Assembly: GCA_017532485.1 (NCBI GenBank)
Contig: JAFXJE010000203.1
Span: forward strand, 1-5,005
DNA from: Peptococcaceae bacterium
GTDB taxonomy: Bacteria > Bacillota > Peptococcia > Peptococcales > Peptococcaceae
Reading direction: 5' to 3'
DNA: 5,005 nt
Shown here one piece after another: positions 1 through 4,745 of the stretch. The notes below the pieces were generated by a model. The model was not told the DNA's origin. It did not search any database and worked only from the letters and a program-made list of their open reading frames with translations. The translations under genes were made by a program, and so were the position numbers. Each line of letters starts with the position of its first letter. Position 1 is the stretch's first letter.

Positions 1-235
1 CCACGCGAATAGCACATAAAGCAGAAGTATAACCCATTTTGCGAGAATTAAAAAAGCCTGACATACGACGAATAATATTTTCTTGTTTCATTACAGCAAT
101 ACGGTCAATTACTTCCTGCTCTGTAATTCCTTTGCCAATTTCCTCTGCCATTACTTGATATGGACGATGACAAATAGGAATACCTCGCTGTAAAATCATC
201 AAAATATCTTTGTCAATTTGGTCAATCTGATACAT
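1..235 (-). CDS. Siroheme decarboxylase, AhbA/AhbB type (partial, N-terminal 78 codons)
   Basis: This gene begins at ATG 235-233 and is still open at position 1, so only its first 78 codons are visible. The peptide starts MYQIDQIDKDILMILQRGIP, then shows RPYQVMAEEIG (about residues 25-35), EQEVIDRI (about 41-48) and IIRRMSGFFNSRKMGY (about 55-70). This is the Lrp/AsnC-like helix-turn-helix fold of the siroheme decarboxylases AhbA/AhbB and the related NirD/L/G/H proteins, including the conserved RRxxxxxNxRxxGY-like stretch. The family decarboxylates the C12 and C18 acetates of siroheme to give 12,18-didecarboxysiroheme in the cytoplasm. It starts eight bases after the stop of the upstream radical SAM gene, and its ribosome site AGGTGG (246-240 region) overlaps that stop, which suggests translational coupling. 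The active enzyme is usually an AhbA-AhbB pair, so the partner is expected just downstream, outside the window. I cannot tell AhbA from AhbB on this fragment. A plain Lrp regulator is much less likely given the motif set and the operon. Confidence 0.88.
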   Translation of the reverse strand, partial: MYQIDQIDKDILMILQRGIPICHRPYQVMAEEIGKGITEQEVIDRIAVMKQENIIRRMSGFFNSRKMGYTSALCAIRV

Positions 236-243
236 CTATCCAC

Positions 244-1233
244 CTAACCTTCCTGATTTAAGATGCACAGTGGGTCTGCTGTCATATAGTCTCCCTGATG
301 ATAATATGCAGCTCTCGCCCGACAGCCACCACATTTATGCTGATAATGACATTGACCACACGCACCGTCATAAGCCTCTGTCCGTAAGGTTTTAAAGACA
401 GGATGATTAGCCCAAATTTCATCAAACGGTGTATCTTTCACATTCCCGATTTCCATTTTCATATAAGCGCAAGGCTGAACATCGCCTTTTGGACTGATAA
501 TGCAGTAAGACACCCCTGCCAGACAGCCTTTGCTAAAACGCAAATTCATCCCCAGCTGTTCAGCTACACGCATAAATTGTGGTGCGCAAGTAGGCTTAAT
601 TTCAATATCTACGGTCTGAGCTTTACGCATAATTCTTTGCAGCAAAGCTTCATATTCATCACGCTTTAAGGCTTTAGCTTCAATCTGTTCCCCTCTGCCT
701 GTTGGCACTAAAAAGAAAATATGATGAGCTTTAGCACCCATTTCTACAGCAAAATCTGTTAAAGCTTCTACTTCGTGTTGATTCCAGTCCATAACTGTTG
801 TATGAATTTGAAAACCTACACCTGCTTCACGACAATTTTTCATTCCTTCGACAGCTAATTCCCAAGCGTTATCTAATTTTCGTAATTCGTTATGTTTCTC
901 TTTATCCAAACTATCTAAACTTATTCCTGCACCCATCAAACCTGCTTCTTTTAACTTTCTTGCTACTTCTGGTGTAATCAAAGAACCATTAGTACCCAAA
1001 ACAGGTCTTAAGCCCTTTGTCCCTGCATAAGCAATCAATTCAAAAATATCAGGTCTAGTCAAAGGCTCACCACCACTGAAAATCATGACTTTAAAGCCAG
1101 CGCGAGCAATTTCATCAATCAATTTTTTCGCCTGTTCTGTATTTAATTCACCCAGAGCAGCCTCACCAGACTCACGATAACAATGGTCGCAAAACATATT
1201 GCATTTATTAGTTGTATTCCAGGAAATAATCAT
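244..1233 (-). CDS. ahbD: Radical SAM heme synthase, AhbD/NirJ2-like
   Basis: This is a 329-residue radical SAM/SPASM enzyme. The SAM-binding cluster motif CNMFCDHC supplies Cys11, Cys15 and Cys18, and SGGEP follows at about 53-57. The C-terminal SPASM part is complete: Cys237-x12-Gly250-x4-Cys255, then Cys292, Cys295, Cys301, Cys304 and a final Cys323, enough ligands for auxiliary [4Fe-4S] clusters. In the family, AhbD oxidatively decarboxylates two propionates of Fe-coproporphyrin III to the vinyl groups of heme b. The Firmicute form is often annotated NirJ2. Its ATG (1233-1231) directly abuts the TAA of the upstream ahbC-like gene, with GGGAGG lying inside the end of that gene, so the two are translationally coupled. 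The N-terminus is short, only ten residues before the first cysteine, but the start is well supported by this ribosome site. The role comes from homology and operon context; a heme d1 role (NirJ) is the alternative and is less likely because two paralogues sit in tandem. Confidence 0.85.
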   Translation of the reverse strand: MIISWNTTNKCNMFCDHCYRESGEAALGELNTEQAKKLIDEIARAGFKVMIFSGGEPLTRPDIFELIAYAGTKGLRPVLGTNGSLITPEVARKLKEAGLMGAGISLDSLDKEKHNELRKLDNAWELAVEGMKNCREAGVGFQIHTTVMDWNQHEVEALTDFAVEMGAKAHHIFFLVPTGRGEQIEAKALKRDEYEALLQRIMRKAQTVDIEIKPTCAPQFMRVAEQLGMNLRFSKGCLAGVSYCIISPKGDVQPCAYMKMEIGNVKDTPFDEIWANHPVFKTLRTEAYDGACGQCHYQHKCGGCRARAAYYHQGDYMTADPLCILNQEG

Positions 1234-2415
1234 TTATTTTCCTCCCATTTGGCATTCTTCATCAGTCAAATAGCAAGCTGGGTCATAACCCCAGAAATCA
1301 CCAGTTACAGCTTCACCTCTAGCACGGAAATTACCGTTGCAAACATTCAGCCAGTTACAAGTACGACAACGACCTTGCAATAAAGGCTTACGGTCTTTCA
1401 AACCAGCTAAAATCGGATTGGATAAATCAGTCCAAATCTCTTTAAATGGTCGTTCTTTTACATTTCCTAAATTATGATGCTGGGTAAATTGGTCAGGATG
1501 CACATTCCCCTCGTTATCTACATTGGAGAAAGCAATACCAGAACGATTGCCACCATTCATTTGCAGCAAATGATAAATATATTCAGCTCGTTCAGGGTCT
1601 CTGTCCTTAAATTTCAAATAAAGGTAAACGGCATCCGCATGGTTGTCTACCATTAATACTTCTTTTTTCAAGCCGCGTTTAGCAAAATCTAAAGTTCTTT
1701 CAATGATTAAATCCATAACTTCTCTTGTTTCTTCATGAGTCAAATCATCATGCACAATAGCATTGCCACGACCGGAATAAACTAAATGGTAGAAACAAAT
1801 GCGGTCAATATTTTCTTCTTCCATCAAGTCCATAATAGCGTTGATGTCTTTGTAATTGCTTTTATTAATAGTAAAGCGCAAACCGACACGTTGACCTACG
1901 GCACGACAGTTGCGAATACCTTCGATAGCTTTATCGAAAGCACCTTCCACTCCACGAAAATGGTCATTAGCTTCTCGCAAGCCATCAATACTGATACCTA
2001 CATAACCTACACCAATATCTTTAATTTTTTGTGCTATCTCAGGAGTAATCAGAGTTCCGTTAGTAGATAAAGTTGGGCGAATACCTTTTTCCACTGCGTG
2101 CTGCGCCAAGGTAAAGAAGTCTTTTCTAATTAATGGCTCGCCACCGGAAAACAGTAAGGAAGGTACATTAAAATCTGCCAATTCATCAATAAATTTTAAA
2201 GCTTCCTCAGTAGTCAATTCATTTTCATATATTTTACTTTCGGAGCTGGAATAACAATGCTTACATTTCAAATTACAAGTGCGAGTATAATTCCAAGATA
2301 CAACAGGACCTCTGCCTTCACTCACCCCATGTTTTTGATTTTTGGAAGCTGGTGTATAACGCAATTCATCACCGTAATAAATATCGCCGGTCAACATTTT
2401 AGTTAAGCTTAACAT
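1234..2415 (-). CDS. ahbC: Radical SAM 12,18-didecarboxysiroheme deacetylase, AhbC/NirJ1-like
   Basis: This 393-residue radical SAM protein opens MLSLTKMLTGDIYYGDELRY, a leader typical of the AhbC/NirJ1 group. The cluster motif CNLKCKHC gives Cys47, Cys51 and Cys54, with SGGEP at about 90-94. The C-terminal region has GNVHPDQF followed by HNLGNV, a hallmark of NirJ/AhbC proteins, then Cys350-x2-Cys353-x5-Cys359 and Cys381, which could bind one auxiliary [4Fe-4S] cluster. In the family, AhbC removes the two acetate groups from 12,18-didecarboxysiroheme to form Fe-coproporphyrin III, the substrate of the next gene's product. It is the first gene of the operon, with a good ribosome site GGAGGT five bases before the ATG and a TATAAT box 31 bases upstream. 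Unlike its tandem partner it has Asp-Gln where a SPASM cysteine would normally follow the Gly-x4 element. The heme d1 enzyme NirJ is a close relative, so the exact reaction is inferred from the AhbC-AhbD-decarboxylase gene order. Confidence 0.85.
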   Translation of the reverse strand: MLSLTKMLTGDIYYGDELRYTPASKNQKHGVSEGRGPVVSWNYTRTCNLKCKHCYSSSESKIYENELTTEEALKFIDELADFNVPSLLFSGGEPLIRKDFFTLAQHAVEKGIRPTLSTNGTLITPEIAQKIKDIGVGYVGISIDGLREANDHFRGVEGAFDKAIEGIRNCRAVGQRVGLRFTINKSNYKDINAIMDLMEEENIDRICFYHLVYSGRGNAIVHDDLTHEETREVMDLIIERTLDFAKRGLKKEVLMVDNHADAVYLYLKFKDRDPERAEYIYHLLQMNGGNRSGIAFSNVDNEGNVHPDQFTQHHNLGNVKERPFKEIWTDLSNPILAGLKDRKPLLQGRCRTCNWLNVCNGNFRARGEAVTGDFWGYDPACYLTDEECQMGGK

Positions 2416-2420
2416 AGTCT

Positions 2421-2427
2421 ACCTCCA
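2421..2427 (-). promoter_or_regulatory. Ribosome binding site of the ahbC-like gene
   Basis: The minus strand reads TTGGAGGTAGACT and then ATG. GGAGGT is a near-perfect Shine-Dalgarno sequence five bases before the start, and it fixes the start at 2415. Confidence 0.8.
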
Positions 2428-2446
2428 ATTAAATATTATCCTTTTG

Positions 2447-2475
2447 ATTATACTATATATGTACCTAGAAAAAAA
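2447..2475 (-). promoter_or_regulatory. Probable promoter of the heme operon
   Basis: A perfect -10 hexamer TATAAT lies on the minus strand at 2452-2447, 31 bases before the ahbC-like start. No good -35 hexamer is found at 16-18 bp spacing: that position falls in the T-rich tail of the upstream terminator, and the nearest TTG-containing hexamer, TTGTCT, is 22 bp away. The promoter may be weak, activator-dependent or differently placed. No riboswitch or clear operator is visible in the short leader. Confidence 0.5.
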
Positions 2476-2520
2476 GACAAAAAAAAGATGCCAAACCAGA
2501 AATGTCCGTTAGCATCTTTT
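2468..2520 (-). terminator. Intrinsic terminator downstream of the ABC/small-gene unit
   Basis: A 9-bp perfect stem pairs AAAAGATGC (2483-2491) with GCATCTTTT (2512-2520) around a 20-base loop. Read on the minus strand it is followed by a long T-rich run (T8, G, T, C, then T7), as expected for a Rho-independent terminator. The plus-strand side has only four T residues, so the minus direction is favoured. It separates the GntR-ABC unit, and the small reading frame before it, from the heme operon. The large loop makes it somewhat weaker than a textbook hairpin. Confidence 0.7.
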
Positions 2521-2527
2521 AGCAAAG

Positions 2528-2614
2528 CTAGTCGATTGTGTGTTTGATATTTTGTTGACTATTGCGAATTACTTCACGACTTTGCTTGTATACATTATAA
2601 AGGTTTCCTCTCAT
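2528..2614 (-). CDS. Possible small protein of 28 residues, no recognised family
   Basis: The frame runs from ATG 2614-2612 to TAG 2530-2528. The peptide begins MRGNLYNVYKQSREV and ends NIKHTID. It is hydrophilic, rich in Asn, Gln, Lys and Arg, has no membrane segment or cysteine, and carries a modest net positive charge. Support for translation is the ribosome-site-like AAAAGGA eight bases before the ATG, followed seven bases after the stop by an intrinsic terminator, so the terminator sits exactly where a gene end would put it. It lies 77 bases after the permease gene and could be read from that operon or from a local TATAAT box at 2652-2647. I do not recognise it and propose no function. 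A chance frame in the 3' untranslated region is a real alternative. Confidence 0.42.
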   Translation of the reverse strand: MRGNLYNVYKQSREVIRNSQQNIKHTID

Positions 2615-2646
2615 TTTGACAATCCTTTTCTTTCTAAAAGTTTTTT

Positions 2647-2671
2647 ATTATATAAATTGCCCCAATATCAA
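2647..2671 (-). promoter_or_regulatory. Weak candidate promoter before the small reading frame
   Basis: The minus strand carries TTGATA (2671-2666) and TATAAT (2652-2647), each close to the sigma-70 consensus, but only 13 bp apart rather than 16-18. In such an AT-rich stretch TATAAT can occur by chance, so this is only a possibility. If real, it would place the start of transcription about 25-30 bases before the small ATG. Confidence 0.25.
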
Positions 2672-2691
2672 CCTTTTTCTTACTTTTTTAT

Positions 2692-3342
2692 CTAAAATGT
2701 CTTTTTCTCTACTAGTCTTACGGAAATTTGATAGGAAATAAAGAGCAAAATACTTACCAAGGCAATAACACCGACTACCAACAACGCTAAATAATTATTA
2801 AAAATATTTTCGAGCTGTCCGACAGCATTTTCCTGACCTACCAAATTCAGATAAGAAACAAAAATAGCTGCGATAGCTGCTGTCACGCCGCCTATTGCTC
2901 CGACCGTCACCAACAATGCCTTGCGAGCAGTAAAACGATACACTAACGGAATTACCAATGCAATACACACCAGATTAAAAGCGTATAAAGTCCCTATCGT
3001 TACTACAGCTGCCTGCCAGCCATTTTCTTGCAAAAATAATTCCAAGACCAAAATCAAAGCGGAAACCAGCGTTGCTAACAACAAAAACATAATATACTTA
3101 ACTTGTACCAGCTGCCGTCTAGATACTGGTAAGGCAAAGGAGTATTTGTCCCAATGATAGTATTCATCATAACTGATTAAATTAACACAAGTTATTAAGA
3201 CTGCTACCGTCCCAAAGCTGCGGCAAAAGCCGAAGTCATCGCTACTCAAATAATCACAGATAGCAAAAAAGATAAAAATAAAAGTAAATTGTTTCCCGAT
3301 ATCTCGCAAAAGCAAAAAGTCTTTTTGTAATAAACCACCCAT
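2692..3342 (-). CDS. ABC-2 type transporter permease, six predicted membrane helices
   Basis: This 216-residue membrane protein has hydrophobic segments at about residues 19-32, 43-58, 85-105, 112-134, 141-163 and 184-206. A short N-terminal amphipathic part (MGGLLQKDFLLLRD) and the cytoplasmic-loop motif LPVSRRQLVQVKY (about 71-83) are characteristic of the small ABC-2 permeases grouped as ABC2_membrane_5. It has no signal peptide. It starts one base after the ATPase stop, with GAGGGA in the end of that gene as ribosome site, so the two are translationally coupled and surely form one transporter, probably with dimers of each subunit in the cytoplasmic membrane. ABC-2 permeases usually export or move substrates within the membrane. 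In GntR-linked units the substrate is often an antimicrobial peptide, lipid or cell-wall compound, but nothing here identifies it. No substrate-binding protein is present, consistent with an exporter. Confidence 0.85.
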   Translation of the reverse strand: MGGLLQKDFLLLRDIGKQFTFIFIFFAICDYLSSDDFGFCRSFGTVAVLITCVNLISYDEYYHWDKYSFALPVSRRQLVQVKYIMFLLLATLVSALILVLELFLQENGWQAAVVTIGTLYAFNLVCIALVIPLVYRFTARKALLVTVGAIGGVTAAIAAIFVSYLNLVGQENAVGQLENIFNNYLALLVVGVIALVSILLFISYQISVRLVEKKTF

Positions 3343-3343
3343 T

Positions 3344-4192
3344 TTATCCCTCTTTTCTCCGATTGTAATAAATCATGACATCTTCAATACTTGCCGGCTC
3401 CACCGAAAATCCTTGCGGCAATTTTGCACGCCAAACCAAAGCTTCTTCCCCAAATTGATGCTGCCGTACACCTACTACAGCCTCGGCAGGCAATTCTGCT
3501 GTCATATTTTTATTGCCTCGCACAATACCATATTCTTCGCGCAGTAAATCTTTTTCTTCAGAAAATACAATTTTTCCCTGATGAATATATGTGATATAGT
3601 CACAAACTTTTTCCAAATCACTGATAATATGGGAAGACATCAAGACAGAACATTGTTCATCCTGAATAAACTCCAATAATAAATCTAAAATTTCCTCGCG
3701 AGCTACAGGATCTAAGCCACTGGTAGCTTCATCTAAAATTAAAAGCTTTGCTTGATGCGATAAAGCCACTGCCAATTGCAGCTTCATCTTCATCCCTTTA
3801 GAATAAGTTTTTAAAACTTTTTTATCCGATAAGTCAAAGCGAGTACAGAAATTTTCAAAAACTTTATTATCCCAATTTTGATAAATCTTGCTCATAATCA
3901 TGCCGACTTCCCTGCAGTTAAAGGTTTCCGGATAAGGAAATTCATCTAAAACTAAACCAATTTTAGCTTTTTCACTTAACGGCAGTTCTTCCAGTGCGTA
4001 ACCTAAAATTTTTATTTGACCACTGTCTTTTTGCTGCAAACCAAGAATAAGTTTCATAATCGTAGTCTTACCGGCACCATTTTCACCAATCAAACCCATA
4101 ATAGTTCCAGCCGGTAAAGTAAAAGTTATATTCTGCAATTTGAATTGTTCAAATTCTTTATTCACACTCTCCAATTGTAAAAGATTAGACAT
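3344..4192 (-). CDS. ABC transporter ATP-binding protein of the GntR-linked transporter
   Basis: The product has 282 residues counted from ATG 4192. It carries Walker A GENGAGKT (36-43), a signature loop YSKGMKMKL (130-138), Walker B LLILDEATSGLDP (150-162) and H-loop His188, followed by a C-terminal extension of about 80 residues. This is the BcrA/YtrB-like subfamily that powers ABC-2 permeases. The Q-loop has Asp83-Glu84 (VLDEFPYPE) where most ABC ATPases have Gln, and the signature is SKGM rather than SGGQ, a variation that is common in this subfamily. A start at TTG 4213 would add seven residues, but it has no separate ribosome site and lies deep in the upstream gene. The ATG at 4192 overlaps the gntR stop by eight bases and is preceded by GGGGGAGG, so I chose it. 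The gene is coupled on both sides to the repressor and the permease. Confidence 0.88.
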   Translation of the reverse strand: MSNLLQLESVNKEFEQFKLQNITFTLPAGTIMGLIGENGAGKTTIMKLILGLQQKDSGQIKILGYALEELPLSEKAKIGLVLDEFPYPETFNCREVGMIMSKIYQNWDNKVFENFCTRFDLSDKKVLKTYSKGMKMKLQLAVALSHQAKLLILDEATSGLDPVAREEILDLLLEFIQDEQCSVLMSSHIISDLEKVCDYITYIHQGKIVFSEEKDLLREEYGIVRGNKNMTAELPAEAVVGVRQHQFGEEALVWRAKLPQGFSVEPASIEDVMIYYNRRKEG

Positions 4193-4571
4193 TTTCTTGC
4201 TCGCCTCCCCCAATTAATTGCAGCATTTCCTGTAATTCCTCCAAAGATAAATTACATACGCGTGCTGCTTCTACTGCCTGCTGTAAATAGCCCTCTATTT
4301 TTTGCAGTTGTTCTTCTCGCATCAACTCTGCATTTATGCCAGCAACAAAACTTCCTTTGCCAGTCATCGAAATAATATATCCTGCTCTTTCCAATTCTTC
4401 ATAGGCACGCTTTGTCGTAATAACACTAATTCTTAATTCTTTAGCTAATAAACGCATCGACGGTAAAGCTGTCCCTTCTGCCAAAATACCGGATACAATT
4501 TGTGCTTTGATTTGTTGAAATATTTGTTCATAAATAGGCTGCCCATTATTATTACTTACTTGAATATCCAT
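4185..4571 (-). CDS. GntR-family transcriptional regulator, YtrA subfamily
   Basis: This 128-residue repressor has an N-terminal winged helix-turn-helix: PIYEQIFQQIKAQIVSG (about 12-28), the turn ALPSMRLLAKEL (about 35-46), a recognition helix containing TTKRAYEELERAGYI (about 52-66) and the wing TGKGSFVAG (about 70-78). Only a short helical tail of about 50 residues follows. The absence of a large ligand domain and the presence of downstream ABC genes define the YtrA subfamily, whose members normally repress their own operon and release DNA on envelope stress or ligand binding. The tail probably mediates dimerisation. It is the first gene of the operon, with ribosome site GAGGTG six bases before ATG 4571. 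A perfect inverted repeat spans its promoter. The inducer is unknown. Confidence 0.88.
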   Translation of the reverse strand: MDIQVSNNNGQPIYEQIFQQIKAQIVSGILAEGTALPSMRLLAKELRISVITTKRAYEELERAGYIISMTGKGSFVAGINAELMREEQLQKIEGYLQQAVEAARVCNLSLEELQEMLQLIGGGEQENV

Positions 4572-4576
4572 TTTGA

Positions 4577-4582
4577 CACCTC
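4577..4582 (-). promoter_or_regulatory. Ribosome binding site of the gntR gene
   Basis: The minus strand reads AGAGGTGTCAAA and then ATG. GAGGTG is a strong Shine-Dalgarno match at normal spacing and supports the start at 4571. Confidence 0.75.
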
Positions 4583-4587
4583 TTTTC

Positions 4588-4618
4588 TATATTGTATATA
4601 TTCATTATATACAATATA
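4588..4618. promoter_or_regulatory. Operator: perfect 13-bp inverted repeat with 5-bp spacer
   Basis: TATATTGTATATA (4588-4600) is repeated exactly inverted as TATATACAATATA (4606-4618) around TTCAT. The repeat covers the -10 box, the adjoining half of the promoter spacer and the expected transcription start of the gntR-ABC operon. Such a long perfect palindrome directly before a YtrA-type repressor gene is what an autorepression operator should look like. The binding itself is inferred; the symmetry is seen directly. Confidence 0.82.
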
Positions 4619-4631
4619 CCTATTTTGTCAA
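4604..4631 (-). promoter_or_regulatory. Promoter of the gntR-ABC operon
   Basis: On the minus strand TTGACA (4631-4626) and TATAAT (4609-4604) are both perfect sigma-70 hexamers, with 16 bp between them. Transcription should start near 4597, leaving a leader of roughly 25 bases. The -35 box lies only four bases beyond the T tract of the upstream terminator. A promoter this strong fits one that is normally held off by a repressor. Confidence 0.85.
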
Positions 4632-4633
4632 GC

Positions 4634-4745
4634 ATAAAAAAACTCCCCTTGCTCAAGGGGAGCTGTCGTACCCAACTGTTCTTTAGGCAGGTATGACTGA
4701 GTGGATTATTCAATAACCTCTCAGCCTATGTCTTCATTTTTTTAT
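4634..4745. repeat. Multi-hairpin intergenic element, probably a dispersed palindromic repeat
   Basis: Three consecutive hairpins fill this gap. The first is the CTCCCCTT/AAGGGGAG terminator stem. The second pairs GTCGTACC (4665-4672) with GGTATGAC (4690-4697), with one G-T pair. The third pairs CTGAG (4697-4701) with CTCAG (4720-4724), plus an inner GG/CC and TTA/TAA. The outer ends are the inverted match ATAAAAAAA (4634-4642) and TTTTTTTAT (4737-4745), the latter including the stop codon of the upstream gene. From memory, the GGGGAGCTGTC ... GACTGAG-GG arrangement resembles an intergenic repeat scattered through many gut Firmicute genomes; this copy would be diverged. A lineage-specific 3' regulatory RNA is the other reading. 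Confidence 0.5.
4636..4662 (-). terminator. Intrinsic terminator of the amino-acid transporter operon
   Basis: CTCCCCTT (4643-4650) pairs perfectly with AAGGGGAG (4655-4662) across a four-base loop. On the minus strand the hairpin is followed directly by seven T residues (4642-4636). This is a classic strong Rho-independent terminator for the unit ending with the GlnQ-type gene, and it insulates the next promoter. Confidence 0.85.

Noticed and set aside
403..669. An 88-codon plus-strand frame opposite the ahbD-like gene
   Set aside because: It lies wholly inside a clear radical SAM gene on the other strand, has no ribosome site or family likeness, and is a shadow frame.
1786..2070. A 94-codon plus-strand frame opposite the ahbC-like gene
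   Set aside because: It is antisense to conserved radical SAM coding sequence, with no recognisable motif or translation signal.
244..2415. Assignment of the radical SAM pair to heme d1 synthesis (nirJ)
   Set aside because: Two different paralogues in tandem with a siroheme decarboxylase fit the AhbC-AhbD heme b route, and no d1-specific nir gene is visible. The wider locus was not available to settle it.
2921..3157. A 78-codon plus-strand frame opposite the permease gene
   Set aside because: It is antisense to membrane-helix codons and has no independent support.
4193..4213. A seven-residue N-terminal extension of the exporter ATPase from a TTG start
   Set aside because: The ATG at 4192 has GGGGGAGG upstream and the usual short overlap with the gntR stop; the TTG lies within the region that serves as ribosome site.
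4634..4745. A TPP, T-box or other known riboswitch, suggested by the CTGAG and GAGAGG strings
   Set aside because: The conserved cores of these riboswitches are absent, and the element lies downstream of a gene, before a terminator, rather than ahead of a regulated gene.
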